DNA from: Hygrocybe punicea
Lineage: Eukaryota; Basidiomycota; Agaricomycetes; Agaricales; Hygrophoraceae
DNA: 64,000 nucleotides
NCBI GenBank assembly: GCA_963556145.1
Contig: OY744473.1
Location: 2,852,001 to 2,916,000, forward strand
Direction of reading: 5' to 3'
Positions 33,121 through 43,925 of this stretch are shown here, one piece after another; position 1 is the first letter of the stretch, and every line of letters starts with the position of its first letter. Under the pieces are notes generated by a model that searched no databases, was not told the DNA's origin, and saw only the letters and a program-made list of their open reading frames with translations. The position numbers and the translations under genes are program-made.

Positions 33121-33460
33121 TGGTTTGGTCAGACTGACATTGAGTCACTTGTCTTTTTTGCTGAGTGGAAAAGACATGTCCACACATATTGCCACCATGA
33201 CACAACTCATGGATGTTGGACATTGTCAGAACAATTTTGGATGATGTGAGGTAAGTGTAAGTGCACATGCCCTCATACCATGAATCTTAATAATACATCA
33301 TGCTGTCCAAGATGATTCAAAACACAGGGCATTCTGTTGAAGACAGATGTTTCCAAACTGGACGAAGCTCAATTGCAATTCAGGATCATAGCGAACAAAC
33401 ATTCTTCAACTTCATTCAGGGCACATATGCATCATGTGACACAGGAGAGGGATGAGGATT
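33121..33460 (+). pseudogene. Decayed partial copy of gene D 3' region
   Basis: The order GTTTGGTCAGAC, GAGTGGAAAAGACA, GGACATTGTCAGAACAATTT, then GGCATTCTGTTGAAGACAG and GTTTCCAAACTGGACGAAGC follows gene D at 31,755-32,080 with substitutions and an internal deletion. No open frame is left. A further scrap (CAGAGCAAGCTCCATTG) at about 34,025-34,085 matches the same part of gene D. Confidence 0.6.
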
Positions 33461-34319
33461 TTTTGCCAGCAAATATTACGCAGATATCCAGTCAAATTTT
33501 GGAAGTATTTGTGTTGTTATCTTACTTGTGAAAATATTCCAGAAAATAATGTTATCAAAAACCTTCAACATCCATCCCAATCATGGGCTGTACATGGCTC
33601 TGAAATTTATTTGTGGCCAGTGGATGAGAGAATCAATACAACCGTGCCATGCCCATGTAGTAAATATGCTATAGATGGTTGTACAACAGTTGTATGACTT
33701 GTTGGTAAGGAAATAAATATAAACAAATTCTGTATGAGCTTACAAAGGCTTGTCGAACGCCATTCGATCCGTTCGTCAACTGTTCGGCAGGGGTTTCCCA
33801 GTCATAAAAAATTAAATAAATGCTACAGACGTCGTCAGCATCCATCCAATATGCTGTCAATGGTTGTGGAATTTATCTGGGGCCAGTGGATGAGAGAATC
33901 AGCACAACTGTGCCATGCTCGTGGAATTTCTTTGTGGCCAGTGGATAAGAGAATGAGCACAACCAATGTCATGCACATGTGTTAGATATGCTACAGATGA
34001 CCGTACAACAGTTGTATCAGTCAAATCCAGAGCAAGCTCCATTGTAATTCAAGACTGAAAAAAGCAACAACTCTTCAACTTTGTTTGAAAGTCTGTATCC
34101 CATCTGATCATGTGAGTTCTGGAGTTTCTTCTTACTACACTTCGTACACTCATTTAACCAAGCAAGTTGTGAGAGTGGAGCTCATTCCACATTCCGAATT
34201 CAGCAGCTCTGATGACACATGTTTGTTATTACAAATTTGGTAAATGTGATCCTGCTACCTTATTGTTCTTACTGATTAGGACAACAAGTTCTCACAGCTG
34301 CGGGAGGAAAAAGTCACAC

Positions 34320-34385
34320 GGTTTCATATTTATTCCCAGGATTTCAAATTCATTCCCACAGTTTGTTAAATTTATTCCCACGGCT
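34320..34385 (+). repeat. Three imperfect copies of a 20-22 bp repeat near the Helitron 5' end
   Basis: TTTCATATTTATTCCCAGGA, TTTCAAATTCATTCCCACAG and a third copy ending ATTTATTCCCACGG lie in a row about 60-125 bp inside the Helitron 5' terminus. Confidence 0.55.
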
Positions 34386-34447
34386 TGGCGAATTGGCGTT
34401 TGTGGCGTTTGCAACCCTGAACTGAAAACTGACCGTATACAAAATGA

Positions 34448-36104
34448 TTCCCTAATAGGGACTCGTAATCCCGTCTTCTCAAGGATAGCGCAAATTACGG
34501 AAAGCATGCAGCAAACACAAGACAAGATGGGAGTATGCGAGCAGGAGATAAGGAACTCAGCAGTATCACTAACCAAAACTATGGAGGAGCTGCGTGCAGA
34601 CGTCAACCGCATCACGTCGAGCCTAGAGGAGGCAAAGGCAGTGGCGCTACAAATCCAGACGGCCCAAGATGGGGAAACACAGGAACTCGACAACAGAAAC
34701 GGAACGCCAACATCATACGCCAACGCTGCCAGAATGCGTATACCAATAACCCCAGAACACGCAGCATCCATCTCAAGAGGAGACATCATCAACAGACAGA
34801 TTATAGTCAAGAAAGACCTGAAATCTGTGAACAATACCCTCGGAATGCTAACCGAGAGAGAACTGGTCGAAAAGGCCAAGCTCGCACTAGACATGATGGG
34901 AATTATGGCAGCGGACAAGCCAGATGGTATGACATTCGTCGGAGCACAATGTACCCAGGCGGGCACGATTATATACTCATTGAACACCACGGAGGCAGCA
35001 CGATACATGCGCAGGACAGACGTCATGAAAGAATTCATATCCCAATTCAGCGGGGCGTCCATGATGATGACAGGGCTATGCCAGGTAGTAGTGGAATATG
35101 TCCCTACAACACTCAACCCAGAGAGACAAGTGGCCCTCGAAAAAATCGAACAAGATAGCGCTCTACCAAAGATGTCAATATGCGAAGCGAGATGGCTAAA
35201 ACCGGCACATCTGCGCACAGAAGGGCAGCGATACACGTTTCTCATACTGGGTCTTGTGTCGCGGGAAACCGCAAATCACATTCTGGAATACGGAGTGTAC
35301 ATCGAAGGGAAACAATACCAGACTAGGAAGCTACTACAAGAGCCACATTGATGCATGAAATGTCAAGGCTTCAGACACATTGCAAAGGAGTGCAAATTGA
35401 TACACAATGTATGTGTGACATGCGCCAGGATGCATCGCACATCCGACCGCAGCTGCAGAGTGGAAGGAGGGACACCCCTCAAATGCGCCAACTGCAAAGA
35501 AACGGGACACAGCGCAGCGGACCGGAACTGCAGGGTATTCCAGGAAAGAGTAAAGAAAATGGGTGAGTATAACATGGAGGCGAAGTACAGGCTATTTCCA
35601 ACAAACAAGCCCAGGACATGGGGACGTGCAGATGAGGGCAGCACCCAAGTGGGCAACTTTGACCAAGTGTGGAGAAATGATGGATGGAGACAGGAACAAC
35701 GACCACAGGAAGGAGGTGCACACGACAGCACAAAAGGTGGATATAACATAGAGACCCGAAACAGACAGGGATGGAGCATAGGTCGAGGCGGCCCCAAGAT
35801 AGACTCAGGACATGGATTTACAAGGGGAGCGGGCATCCAAACGTCATCAACGCAAAACAGCACAAGTCAGGGAGGGCAGGGTAGCAGTAGGACATCACAA
35901 CAGACCCTGGACATCATATGGGGAACACAACCTGGGCCGACGTCCATGCCAGGAGGATGGGGAGACGAACCGCTGACGGGTCCAGTGTACATCATCACCC
36001 CGCCAGCGAGACAAGCACCCATGAATGCGACGGACACAGAGCCACCAAGCCAATGTAGACAGGAAACGCCATCTGCGCAGTCAATCGAGGACCTGTACGC
36101 ATGA
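34448..36104 (+). pseudogene. LINE ORF1, 3' part with three CCHC knuckles
   Basis: This continues the frame broken at 1,793, directly after the Helitron 5' terminus. A helical segment (IAQITESMQQTQDKMG) is followed by a globular part. At the C-terminus are three zinc knuckles: CMKCQGFRHIAKEC, CVTCARMHRTSDRSC and CANCKETGHSAADRNC (about 35,352-35,540). A Gly/Gln/Arg-rich tail follows. A single TGA at 35,349-35,351, just before the first knuckle, interrupts it and fits a CGA to TGA change. The stop overlaps the ORF2 start (ATGA at 36,101). Confidence 0.85.
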
Positions 36105-39100
36105 AGCAGGTATCCATATGGCAACAAAATGTAAATAAGTCACTAATAGCCCAGCTGGATATGCTTGAGGCCATAAAGAAAGAACACGCATTCATACTAA
36201 TACAAGAGCCCTACTTCGACTTCAAAGGCCTCACAAGGGCCAATGGATACTACACCATTATATACCCCCCCCTGACATCACGACACACACAGTACTAACC
36301 TGACAAGATCAGTAATACTTGTCAGCAAATTAATCGACTCCAATACATGGTCACCCATAATCATACCAGCCACTGACCTCACCGCGGTCCAGCTCGTCGG
36401 GCCATTCAGTACTATACAAATCATCAATGCGTACGTCGACTGCACCAACGACGACACCCTGACAAAGCTAGGAGAATATATGAACAGTCAGGTGGCATGG
36501 AACGCACCCGCCAGACCAGTTCAATACATATGGGTGGGGGACTTCAACCGACATCATCCGCTATGGGATGAGGAAAGAAATGCCCACCTATTCACTACGG
36601 CCAATTTAGAAGCAGCCACAACACTATTGGACCTTATCAGGCGACATAACATGCGAATGGCACTGCCGGAAGGGATTCTGACACTACAAGCACTGGCAAC
36701 TGGCAACATGACAAGAGTGGACAACGTATTCTGCACTGACACGCTCCTAGACCGATTCATAACCTGCGATACATGGCCTGAGGACAGGCCGGCGAAATCA
36801 GACCACCTCCCAATAATGTATATGCTCGACATCATGGTATGTGGGTCCAGGTTCAAACCAAGGCCCAAATACGAGGAGGCCAATTGGACAAAGTTCCGGG
36901 AAGTACTGGGGGAGAAACTGGCGGGAATAGAGGAACCAAGTGTTAGAGGCGTGCAACTCCGGAAGGATCGGAGTTCTTCGGAGGAGCGGAGACGTCAACT
37001 CTTGAAGTAGGTTCACTACTTCCTTAAGTCGTATTGAGAAGACGTGGACGGAGCGGAGTTAGTCCGGAGTTCCGGACTAAGTACTAAGATAACTAATGAG
37101 CTTAAGGGAAAGCCTTAAGTTTGAGAGTGGGTAAGAAATAAGGAACTCAAGTTAATTTTCTGAACGGAGTTACAGGACATTGTAGTTCTAGTTTATATAC
37201 TTGGTAGACTAATTGTCATGTCCTTGGAGACGTGAAGACAATATGAACTCCGGAAAGAGGACCGGAGTTCGGAAGAAAATAAAAGGGATAAAAGGTTGCT
37301 ATGTACGGTGACAAGTAAACAAAGGGGAGGAAGAGAAAAGGAGGTCGGAGTAAACGGAGATGGGGAAGAATAGTAATTAACAAGAGAAGAACAATAACGT
37401 ACGCGAGAAGATAAGATAAGATAAGATAAGATAAGTCGGCGGAAAAGTCCGGAGCGGAGTTCGTCGGAATCTGGCGGAGCTGCATGGGATATGACACCAA
37501 GCAAAATCGAGAACATCGAAAATTTTCACCGGGCCCTAGCCAACCTGGACAGTGCAATACAACATGCAGTAGCAAATGTAATCCCAACAACCAAACCGTC
37601 CCCGTACAGTAAGCGGTGGTGGAATGAAGAACTAACGGCTGTGAGGATGAGAGTGAGGAGCCTAGGAAAGAAAGCGTACAGACAGCGTGAGAACCACAAC
37701 CACCCCGTGCATGAGGAATACCGGAAAGCGAGGAATGCATACTCTGAACAAATCAGGCGGACTAAGACAGAACACTGGGTCGAGTGGCTAGAGGGCATAA
37801 GCAAATCAAGCATGTGGACGGCAAGCCGATTGGTAACGGGACCGGCGTCTGATGGAGGAAGGGCGAGAATTCCAACACTTCGAGAGACAAGTGCAACCAC
37901 TGGCAAAGCAAGGAAGGCGGTAAGCAATGAGGAGAAAAGCAAATGGTTCTATGAAACATTCTTCCCTGCTAAACCGCTGACAACTTCAGTCCCAGCCCAG
38001 CCAGAATACCCCCCACCTGCGTGGGACTTTGAACTAATCACCGATGAACAGATACACCGGGCAATCCGAAGAATGAAACCCAAAAAAGCAACAAAGGCAG
38101 GCACAATCCCTAACGTGGTTTTCATACAGGCTCGCGAAATGATAGTGCCATTCCTGAGCCCAATATTCCGGGCTACATTCATACTCAAGACATACCCAGA
38201 ACAATGGGTGGCAATGGAAATGCCAGTACTCAAAAAGCCAGGGAAATCGAATTATGCAGTGCCGGGAGCATGGAGACCCGTAGTGCTGTCAAACGGGTAT
38301 GCAAGGCTCCTGAATGCATGTGTAATGGAGGACATCGTATGTATGTGTGAAAAGACAGGCATGATCTCGCCATGCCACTTTGGCGGGAGGCCAGGACGAA
38401 GTGCGACCGATGCCCTACTATACCTCGTCAAAATAGTGAAGGACGCATGGAGGAAAGGTAAAGTAGCATTACTACTCTCGCTGGACGTGAAAGGGGCTTT
38501 CCCCAGTACAGGGATCGATCGGCTAATGCATGATATGAAAATGCGAGGCATACCGATTGAGATTACGGAGTGGATGGAGCGGCGATTGGAGAAACGACGT
38601 ACAGTGCTTACATTCGATGACTTCACCTCTATGCCATTTGATATTGACAATGGGCTGGATCAAGAAGACCCATTCTCACAGATATGCTACATAATATACA
38701 ACTCAAGCCAGCTCGACACGATGAACGAAAAAAGAGGGGAATTCGGCATAATATATATTGACGACTCCAACATCATAAAGGTAGGGGAGAACTTCAAGGA
38801 GACACACGTGGGAATATGAGACATAATGAGACGAGAGGGGGAAGTCTTCCAGTGGGCGAGAGAACATAATTGCGATTCGGAATGGAGAAATTCCAACTAC
38901 TGGACCTGTCGCGACACAAACAAGTTGACCCAAATAATCCGAGGAAACCCATTCCGATCAAACGAAATCCCATCACCATCGACGATATAGTGATACCATC
39001 AAAGACAAACGTAAAATTGCTAGGGGTCACGATTGACCGTGAACTATGATGGCATGAACAAGGAGCAGCGGCAATCAAGAAGGGACAGGACTGGATACTA

Positions 39101-40460
39101 CAATTCAACCGGCTGTCGAGGGCAGCAGGTGGCATAGCAGTGAAGTACATTTGACAATTATACATGGCTATCGCAGTGCCGAGAATGTTGTATGCAGCTG
39201 AAGTGTTCCTCATCCTGCAGAAACGAAGACCAGGGGCGGAAGAGGGCAGAGCGGATAAAGGGAAAGCCATCGTCAGGAAGCTGGCATCGATCCAGCAAAA
39301 GGCAACGATGATGATTACAGGAGGACTATCGACAACAGCAACAGACGTACTGAATGTACACGCAGACGTCCTACCAATGCATCTATTAATAGACAAAATA
39401 CAGCAACGGGCTGCAGTACGACTCGCGACACTACCCCCGGTGCACCCACTCAGAAAAGCCGTCAAGAACACAAGGGCGCGCCGCGTAAAGAGACACCCTA
39501 CACCACTACACGATCTCATATGGACATACGACATAACACCAGGGAAGATGGAGATGATTCAAAATGTATGACAAGGAACTAAGTGGGAATTTGGGGCGAA
39601 GACAGTCATCAGGGACATGAAGGAGAAAGCAATAGAAGATGAAGGGACTGATGATGCAGACGTGAAGATATATACAGATGGCTCAGGAATAAACAGAGGG
39701 ATAGGGGCGGCGGTGACGCTACACAAGAGAGGAAGGCGAAGGTGGAAGAGCAAAGCGACTAGGCTGGGCTCAATGAAGAAGCATGGGGTATACGAAGGAG
39801 AGGGTGTCGGAATGATTCTAGGTATGGAACTATTGAGGGAAGAGCATAATGTCACAACCGCATCGATATACACGGACAACCGGGCATCAATCCAGGCTCT
39901 AGAACTGATAAAACCAGCACCATCACATCACATATTCGATATTGTACACAAGAGACTGGCGATGACAAGGCAGAAGCATAGGAATATGGAGCTCACCGTG
40001 AGATGGATACCAGGACATGAAGGAGTTGAGGGGAACGAGCGAGCAGACGAGAGAGCCCAAGCCACAACAGGGGGCAACGTAACATCGCGAGAGAGACTAC
40101 TGGCTGACCTTCGCAAACCACTACCGCATAGCAAATCGGCAGGGCGACGAGCCTTCCTTGACAAACTACGAAGGCGAGTGCAAGAGCACTGGCACAATTC
40201 AGCGCACTCTGCACAGATACGGGGCATTGACCCAGGATTCACACCATCGATGTACCGATGAGCCACAGCCTCACTACCGAAGAAACACGCGGCGATAATC
40301 ATGCAACTGCGAACAGGACATATCGGACTAAATCAACACCTCCATCAAATACGGTGCGCCAACTCTCCCCTCTGTCCATGCTGTCAGCGACATAACGAGA
40401 CAGTGGAACACTACCTGCTGCATTGCCGAGCGCATGATCACACGTGAGAGAAGCTAAAGT
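36101..40460 (+). pseudogene. LINE ORF2: endonuclease, RT, RNase H (inactivated)
   Basis: The ATG at 36,101 overlaps the ORF1 stop. The APE-type endonuclease includes IQEPYFDF, WVGDFNRHHPLW (about 36,530) and SDHLPI (about 36,800). After the solo LTR (36,941-37,496) the frame resumes with reverse transcriptase: LSLDVKGAF (about 38,480), GLDQEDPFSQ (about 38,655, where Gly-Asp/Ser-Pro is usual) and YIDDSN (about 38,757). RNase H (39,617-40,261) has YTDGSG, YTDNRASIQALE and GHEGVEGNERADE. A terminal CPCCQRHNETVEHYLLHC follows (about 40,378). Lesions: a frameshift near 36,290, a TGA at 38,818, a frameshift near 38,880, further stops near 39,049, 39,153, 39,569, 40,259 and 40,444. The protein would nick DNA and prime reverse transcription there. 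Confidence 0.88.
36941..37496 (-). mobile_element. Solo LTR of the Gypsy element 1 family
   Basis: 556 bp, TGTTAG to ATGACA, flanked by a perfect 5-bp duplication CCAAG (36,936-36,940 and 37,497-37,501). It differs from the element 1 LTRs at a handful of sites, so it is an older insertion that lost its interior by LTR-LTR recombination. Removing it with one duplication restores LINE ORF2 in frame (EEPSKIENIENF). Confidence 0.93.
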
Positions 40461-40669
40461 GCGAGATCGGACGAGACGCAGGCATTATTAAATGAATCCT
40501 CTCCACATCGAAATACTTTCCACACGTCCTCCTTTGTTAGCGAATCTTGGCGCCTCCAGGCAACGTTCAGGGATATCCTGATATTGGACCTCGAGTAGTG
40601 ACCCATCCGCTGCCCTCCCACTAACCCGATCTGCTCGATGAACAGCCATCCTATTGGTACTCCCATTCA

Positions 40670-40897
40670 TATATCCAGGTGGAGTTGATAATTGATAAGC
40701 AGACTTGCAGCTGTTTGCAATGTCTTATCCGGCCAAATAAATGCATTCAAGCACAATATAATTATTGTGATAGTTGATCATTTGCATTCATATTTGCTTA
40801 AAATTGATTGCTGTATATAAGGGGTTACCATATACTCCTAATTATTCCTGCAACATACCAAATTTTCAAAGTCTTGTGGAGCCTTGGCCATACAATA
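40670..40897 (+). repeat. 228-bp direct repeat, right copy (LINE flank)
   Basis: Matches 1,001-1,228 over its full length with three differences. The LINE 3' untranslated region ends directly before it. It includes TGTATATAAGGGG (about 40,812). Confidence 0.75.
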
Positions 40898-41380
40898 CCA
40901 TGATGATAAACATGTAATTCAATCATCAGGAAATTGTTGAGGCCATGGCATGACCAGTCGGAGTTGATAAGTGGCTGTACAGATGCTGAGTGCTGGTTAA
41001 GCATGGTAAAGGATGATGTAGGTTAACCTAGTGATCATCACAATAAAATGACCATAGTTCACAATACTTGGAGCTTAAGGATAAATTTCCTACAGTGTGA
41101 CAGTAAAAGATCAGAAATTGATAAGAGGCTGCTTAAATGCTAAGTGTCAGTCAAGAGATGATATAGGTTGACATCAGTCTGTGATAAAATGATCCAAATT
41201 TTATAATACTTGCAGTTGAACAACTACTCTTTGTATGCTTTGATGATTTCCCTGCAGCATTATGAGTGCGAACCGGCCTGCCAAAAGGATAGTGAGACCT
41301 TCCGAACGCCAGGGAAGAAAGGAGCTAGGGTATTTCAACGGGAAGATGTGGATGGCTTCCTCATCAGAATGCCCGTCAAT
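40898..41380 (+). other. Diverged tandem relatives of the 228-bp repeat
   Basis: At about 40,933 (TCATCAGGAAATTG, CGGAGTTGATAAGTGGCTG) and about 41,098 (GATCAGAAATTGATAAGAGGCTG) the sequence resembles the start of the 228-bp repeat and the bases before its left copy (TCATCAGGAAATC at about 976). The LINE target was therefore itself an old, diverged tandem repeat. No gene is seen. Confidence 0.45.
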
Positions 41381-41551
41381 TGGAGAGAATTGGAGGACAT
41401 TGAACTAGTGGATTGTGGCCACTAGTCCAGTGATCACGTGACCTTCCCACGGTTCGAGCCAGTAGATAGCCCTGTTTAGTAGTCAGTAGAGATTCAGTCT
41501 TAGTCTTAGCCTCCGAGCCAGCGATTAGCTCAAGGACACTCTACGTGTTCA
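41381..41551 (+). repeat. Direct repeat upstream of the 419-aa ORF (copy 1)
   Basis: About 170 bp, matched at 43,926-44,092. The best-conserved part starts CTAGTGGATYGTGGCCACT and includes TGATCACGTGACC and GCCAGCGATTAGCTC, ending CACTCTACGTGT. Ends could be read as TG...CA, but no target duplication flanks the pair, so LTR status is not shown. Confidence 0.6.
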
Positions 41552-41749
41552 TCGTGGTGATGAGAGTGTGACTTGACCTTTAACATGCCTACTTCTGCTT
41601 TTTGCTGCATCCTAAGTTTCCACTGTTCAGCTCAGCAATTTTGCATCCTTGTCTCAGTGTCTCCGTGCCTCCATGTCTCAGCGTCTCAGTGTCCCGTGTC
41701 CCTGCGTCTTCATGTTTTCATCTCATTTCCCACAATCTAATCACTCAAC

Positions 41750-43009
41750 ATGCCAGGCCCTAGTAACAGAGCAAAGGCCCCCAAACGAGCAAAAAAAGCT
41801 CCATGCCCTGAACCTACCCTTGAAACACCAGCATCAATTACAACAAAATATACAGACAATTACAAAACCAAGATATGCATAGCCGCCACCAGCCAATTCG
41901 ATGCAACATTTGACAAAGCAGCCGCCCTCAAAGAATTCTTCGATACAGCATACACACTCGGACAATTAGCAACAGAAGAACAGGTGTCTATGGGAGCAAT
42001 AAAAGCCAGTGACGACTGGCAAAAGGCCTATGATGATGGGCGATTAACAGGCTACGAAATGGGCTACAAAGATGGTGAGAGTTTTGGTTACCACGACGGC
42101 TACACTGAAGGATATGAAGATGGCTGTTTGGCCATCTCGGATGGCACTTGTCCAGCATCCAGCATGCAAACCGATGCGATGTTAGTGAAAATATCAGCAG
42201 CAACACAAACGGAACCACCAATGCAACATCATCAGCCCATCTACACATTCACCTCAACCCAAATGATGCTCTCTACCCACATATCCAGGTCAGTACAGAC
42301 GGACACGATGCCAGCAAGAACATCTACAGCAGCCCAAACAGAACCGTCTACCCACGCACATGCATCAACACAAATGCCGGCCACCAATTTGGCGGCATCC
42401 CAGTACCAACCATTCACCACCTCTGCATTAGCCCAAATAGCCCCATCCGCCTACGCGTTGGCGTCAGTGCAGACAGAAGAGCCACAACCACACTTACATG
42501 CACCAGAAATGATGTCAGCTACAACGGACAGCACCACGCCACCAAAAAGCACAATGACGAAGTACCTGCAAGTCCCCATGCATCCACCCTCATCAAAAGC
42601 AACCACGCCTGCAACTGAACGTGCCATGTCATTGTTGATCACCCAAACAGATCCAACCCCATGTGAAAATGCATCCCAGCACGCCCCAGCTCACCCACCC
42701 ACGCCAAAAACGATGCCTGCCGCACCGGAACGTGCCATGTCACCAAACCCATCATGCATTGCAGTACTGGCCCACCTACACGTGTCAAGAATGGTCCTAC
42801 GCATCCCAACACACCCCCTGTCACCCAGCACCAACCGCAAGACTCGCCGTACCCCAGCACCTGCCCAAACGACCCTACCTTTCGAAGAAACACCAACCCC
42901 ACTAAGAAATGCATCCATACACATCACAACACACAGTCCCACCACGCCAGCATCAACACCACACCAGTTCACAGCCACACGGATGCAAAACCCCGTGCCC
43001 ATACAATGA
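41750..43009 (+). CDS. 419-aa ORF with a GX3 repeat and Thr/Pro-rich tail
   Basis: Start ATG at 41,750 (MPGPSNRAKAPKRAKKAP). Residues 97-125 have Gly at every fourth position, eight times (GRLTGYEMGYKDGESFGYHD and onward). This is the pattern of the deca-GX3 motif of Yae1/Lto1-type proteins. Before it is a helical region (residues 45-95). After it is a long low-complexity part with repeated SVQTD/AAQTEP/SVQTEE motifs, rich in Thr, Pro, His and Ala. No transposon enzyme is encoded. It lies between two direct repeats, so it may be the product of a non-autonomous element. The function is unknown. Confidence 0.5.
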   Translation: MPGPSNRAKAPKRAKKAPCPEPTLETPASITTKYTDNYKTKICIAATSQFDATFDKAAALKEFFDTAYTLGQLATEEQVSMGAIKASDDWQKAYDDGRLTGYEMGYKDGESFGYHDGYTEGYEDGCLAISDGTCPASSMQTDAMLVKISAATQTEPPMQHHQPIYTFTSTQMMLSTHISRSVQTDTMPARTSTAAQTEPSTHAHASTQMPATNLAASQYQPFTTSALAQIAPSAYALASVQTEEPQPHLHAPEMMSATTDSTTPPKSTMTKYLQVPMHPPSSKATTPATERAMSLLITQTDPTPCENASQHAPAHPPTPKTMPAAPERAMSPNPSCIAVLAHLHVSRMVLRIPTHPLSPSTNRKTRRTPAPAQTTLPFEETPTPLRNASIHITTHSPTTPASTPHQFTATRMQNPVPIQ

Positions 43010-43925
43010 GACGCATTGAAATGCGTCCCAGACCCCATCCCCACCCCAAGTGCATACCCACACACTCCCAAGCCAGCTCAAGGTCACGACGCCACCATCC
43101 AGACGCCGCAATTGCGAACGCTGAGGCCAAACGACGTCGAAACGCGAGCTAATGTGAATGTGAGGCCCGGCGGGTCAAGAAAGGCGAATGTGCAAATGAG
43201 AAGTGACACACTAATTGAGACAGTGATGAACGAGGAAACCAAGATGAAAACAAATGAGATGTGCCGAAGTGAAGGAAAGATGCGGCAGGAGCTTGAGGAT
43301 GACACTGTTCATATGTCCCCGCTCACCTCGCAGTGTACTAACATCTCCTCGAATATGAACTGTGCCCAATTCCCCATGTCAACCTCTGCGCGATTCGATT
43401 GGGCTGAGGAGGCCTCGTCTATTCCATTCTGCTCTATTTTCCCAGTTACATATGTGCAGCGCGACCTTTTGGCCCTTCGTTCCAGCTCACGACGACCATT
43501 TGCTACTTTACAACATCGTACTCGAAGATCGCGTCAACAGGTCCAGCCCTGCCATGTTTCCCCATCTCCATGGGACCTGCCTGCACACGAAGTCACCCAT
43601 CTGGCATCGCACCTGGCCGACCCATCATCACCAGACCATTCTACGTGACAAACTCGACCCCATCAGGATTCCCTTACCTAGACTAGGACAGTGACCCTCA
43701 TCTTTCAGATTTGAGTAGGGCTCTGCAGGCCCTAGGTTGGAAGAAACCAAGATAGGTGCTTTTTCTTCTGTCTTTCACTTTTTGTTTTTCCATTGCTTTT
43801 CCCTACCCTAGTTTCACTATCATGACATTTTTTCTTGGTTTTCCCTTCCCTTTTTTCTTTTCTATCTCATTTTCTTTTCTCTCTCATTTTCTTTCTTTTC
43901 TCACTGGCAGCAGGGATGCTGCCAT
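43010..43925 (+). other. Stretch between the 419-aa ORF and repeat copy 2
   Basis: An open frame at 43,362-43,694 (MPNSPCQPLRDSIGLRRPRL) looks like repeat-derived coding sequence but I cannot name it. Positions 43,760-43,910 are a T/C-rich tract (TTTTCTTTCTC types), probably non-coding. No other feature is seen. Confidence 0.3.

Larger units (their letters stand above)
32368..34010. repeat. Degenerate satellite field around a 650-bp palindrome
   Basis: Units of about 90-110 bp recur in both orientations: TGACATTGGTTGTRTTGATT, CTTGCCCACTGGCCATAA, AATTCCACAACCAT, CTACAGCATATTTGACACATG. Examples are at about 32,390, 32,475 and 32,745 (one strand) and 32,800, 33,065, 33,600, 33,865 and 33,925 (other strand). 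They are mixed with decayed pieces of gene D and with diverged copies of the GCCGAACGG hairpin core. Confidence 0.6.
1794..34447 (-). mobile_element. Giant cargo-carrying Helitron (32.65 kb with nested elements)
   Basis: On the minus strand the element starts TC at 34,447 and ends CTAG at 1,794. The 5' flanking base is A and the 3' flanking base is T, the AT target expected for Helitrons, and no target duplication is present. A hairpin lies 10 nt before CTAG. Joining 1,793 to 34,448 restores LINE ORF1 in frame, an independent check on both ends. It encodes Rep, helicase and a USP-like domain near its 3' end and at least six cargo genes upstream. A 7.0-kb Gypsy, a 0.87-kb hAT and a possible 1.0-kb TIR insertion are later additions, so the element proper is about 24-25 kb. 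It could instead be two abutting Helitrons, but no internal CTRR/TC junction was found. Confidence 0.8.
1229..40669 (+). mobile_element. Tad/L1-like LINE, split by nested insertions
   Basis: This is a non-LTR retrotransposon with two overlapping ORFs: ORF1 with three C-terminal CCHC knuckles, and ORF2 with endonuclease, reverse transcriptase, RNase H and a terminal CCHC-like motif. The pieces are 1,229-1,793 and 34,448-40,669. The 32.65-kb Helitron lies between them and a 556-bp solo LTR sits in ORF2. Removing the insertions leaves about 6.2 kb, a normal length for this group. ORF1 resumes in the correct frame across the Helitron, and ORF2 across the LTR. The element is inactivated by in-frame stops, frameshifts and altered RT motifs. 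Its boundaries are set by the 228-bp direct repeats. No poly(A) tail was seen. Confidence 0.8.

Noticed and set aside
34212..34447. Upstream extension of the LINE ORF1 reading frame starting at 34,212
   Set aside because: This part belongs to the Helitron 5' end. The true LINE frame enters at 34,448 from 1,793, so the listed start is a read-through artefact.
36890..37010. LINE ORF2 extension reading into VRGVQLRKDRSS
   Set aside because: Those residues are the solo LTR read in frame; the same peptide appears at the LTR copies elsewhere.
1001..40897. Treating the 228-bp repeats as LTRs of one composite element
   Set aside because: They lack consistent TG/CA ends, PBS and PPT, and the enclosed element is a LINE by its ORFs.
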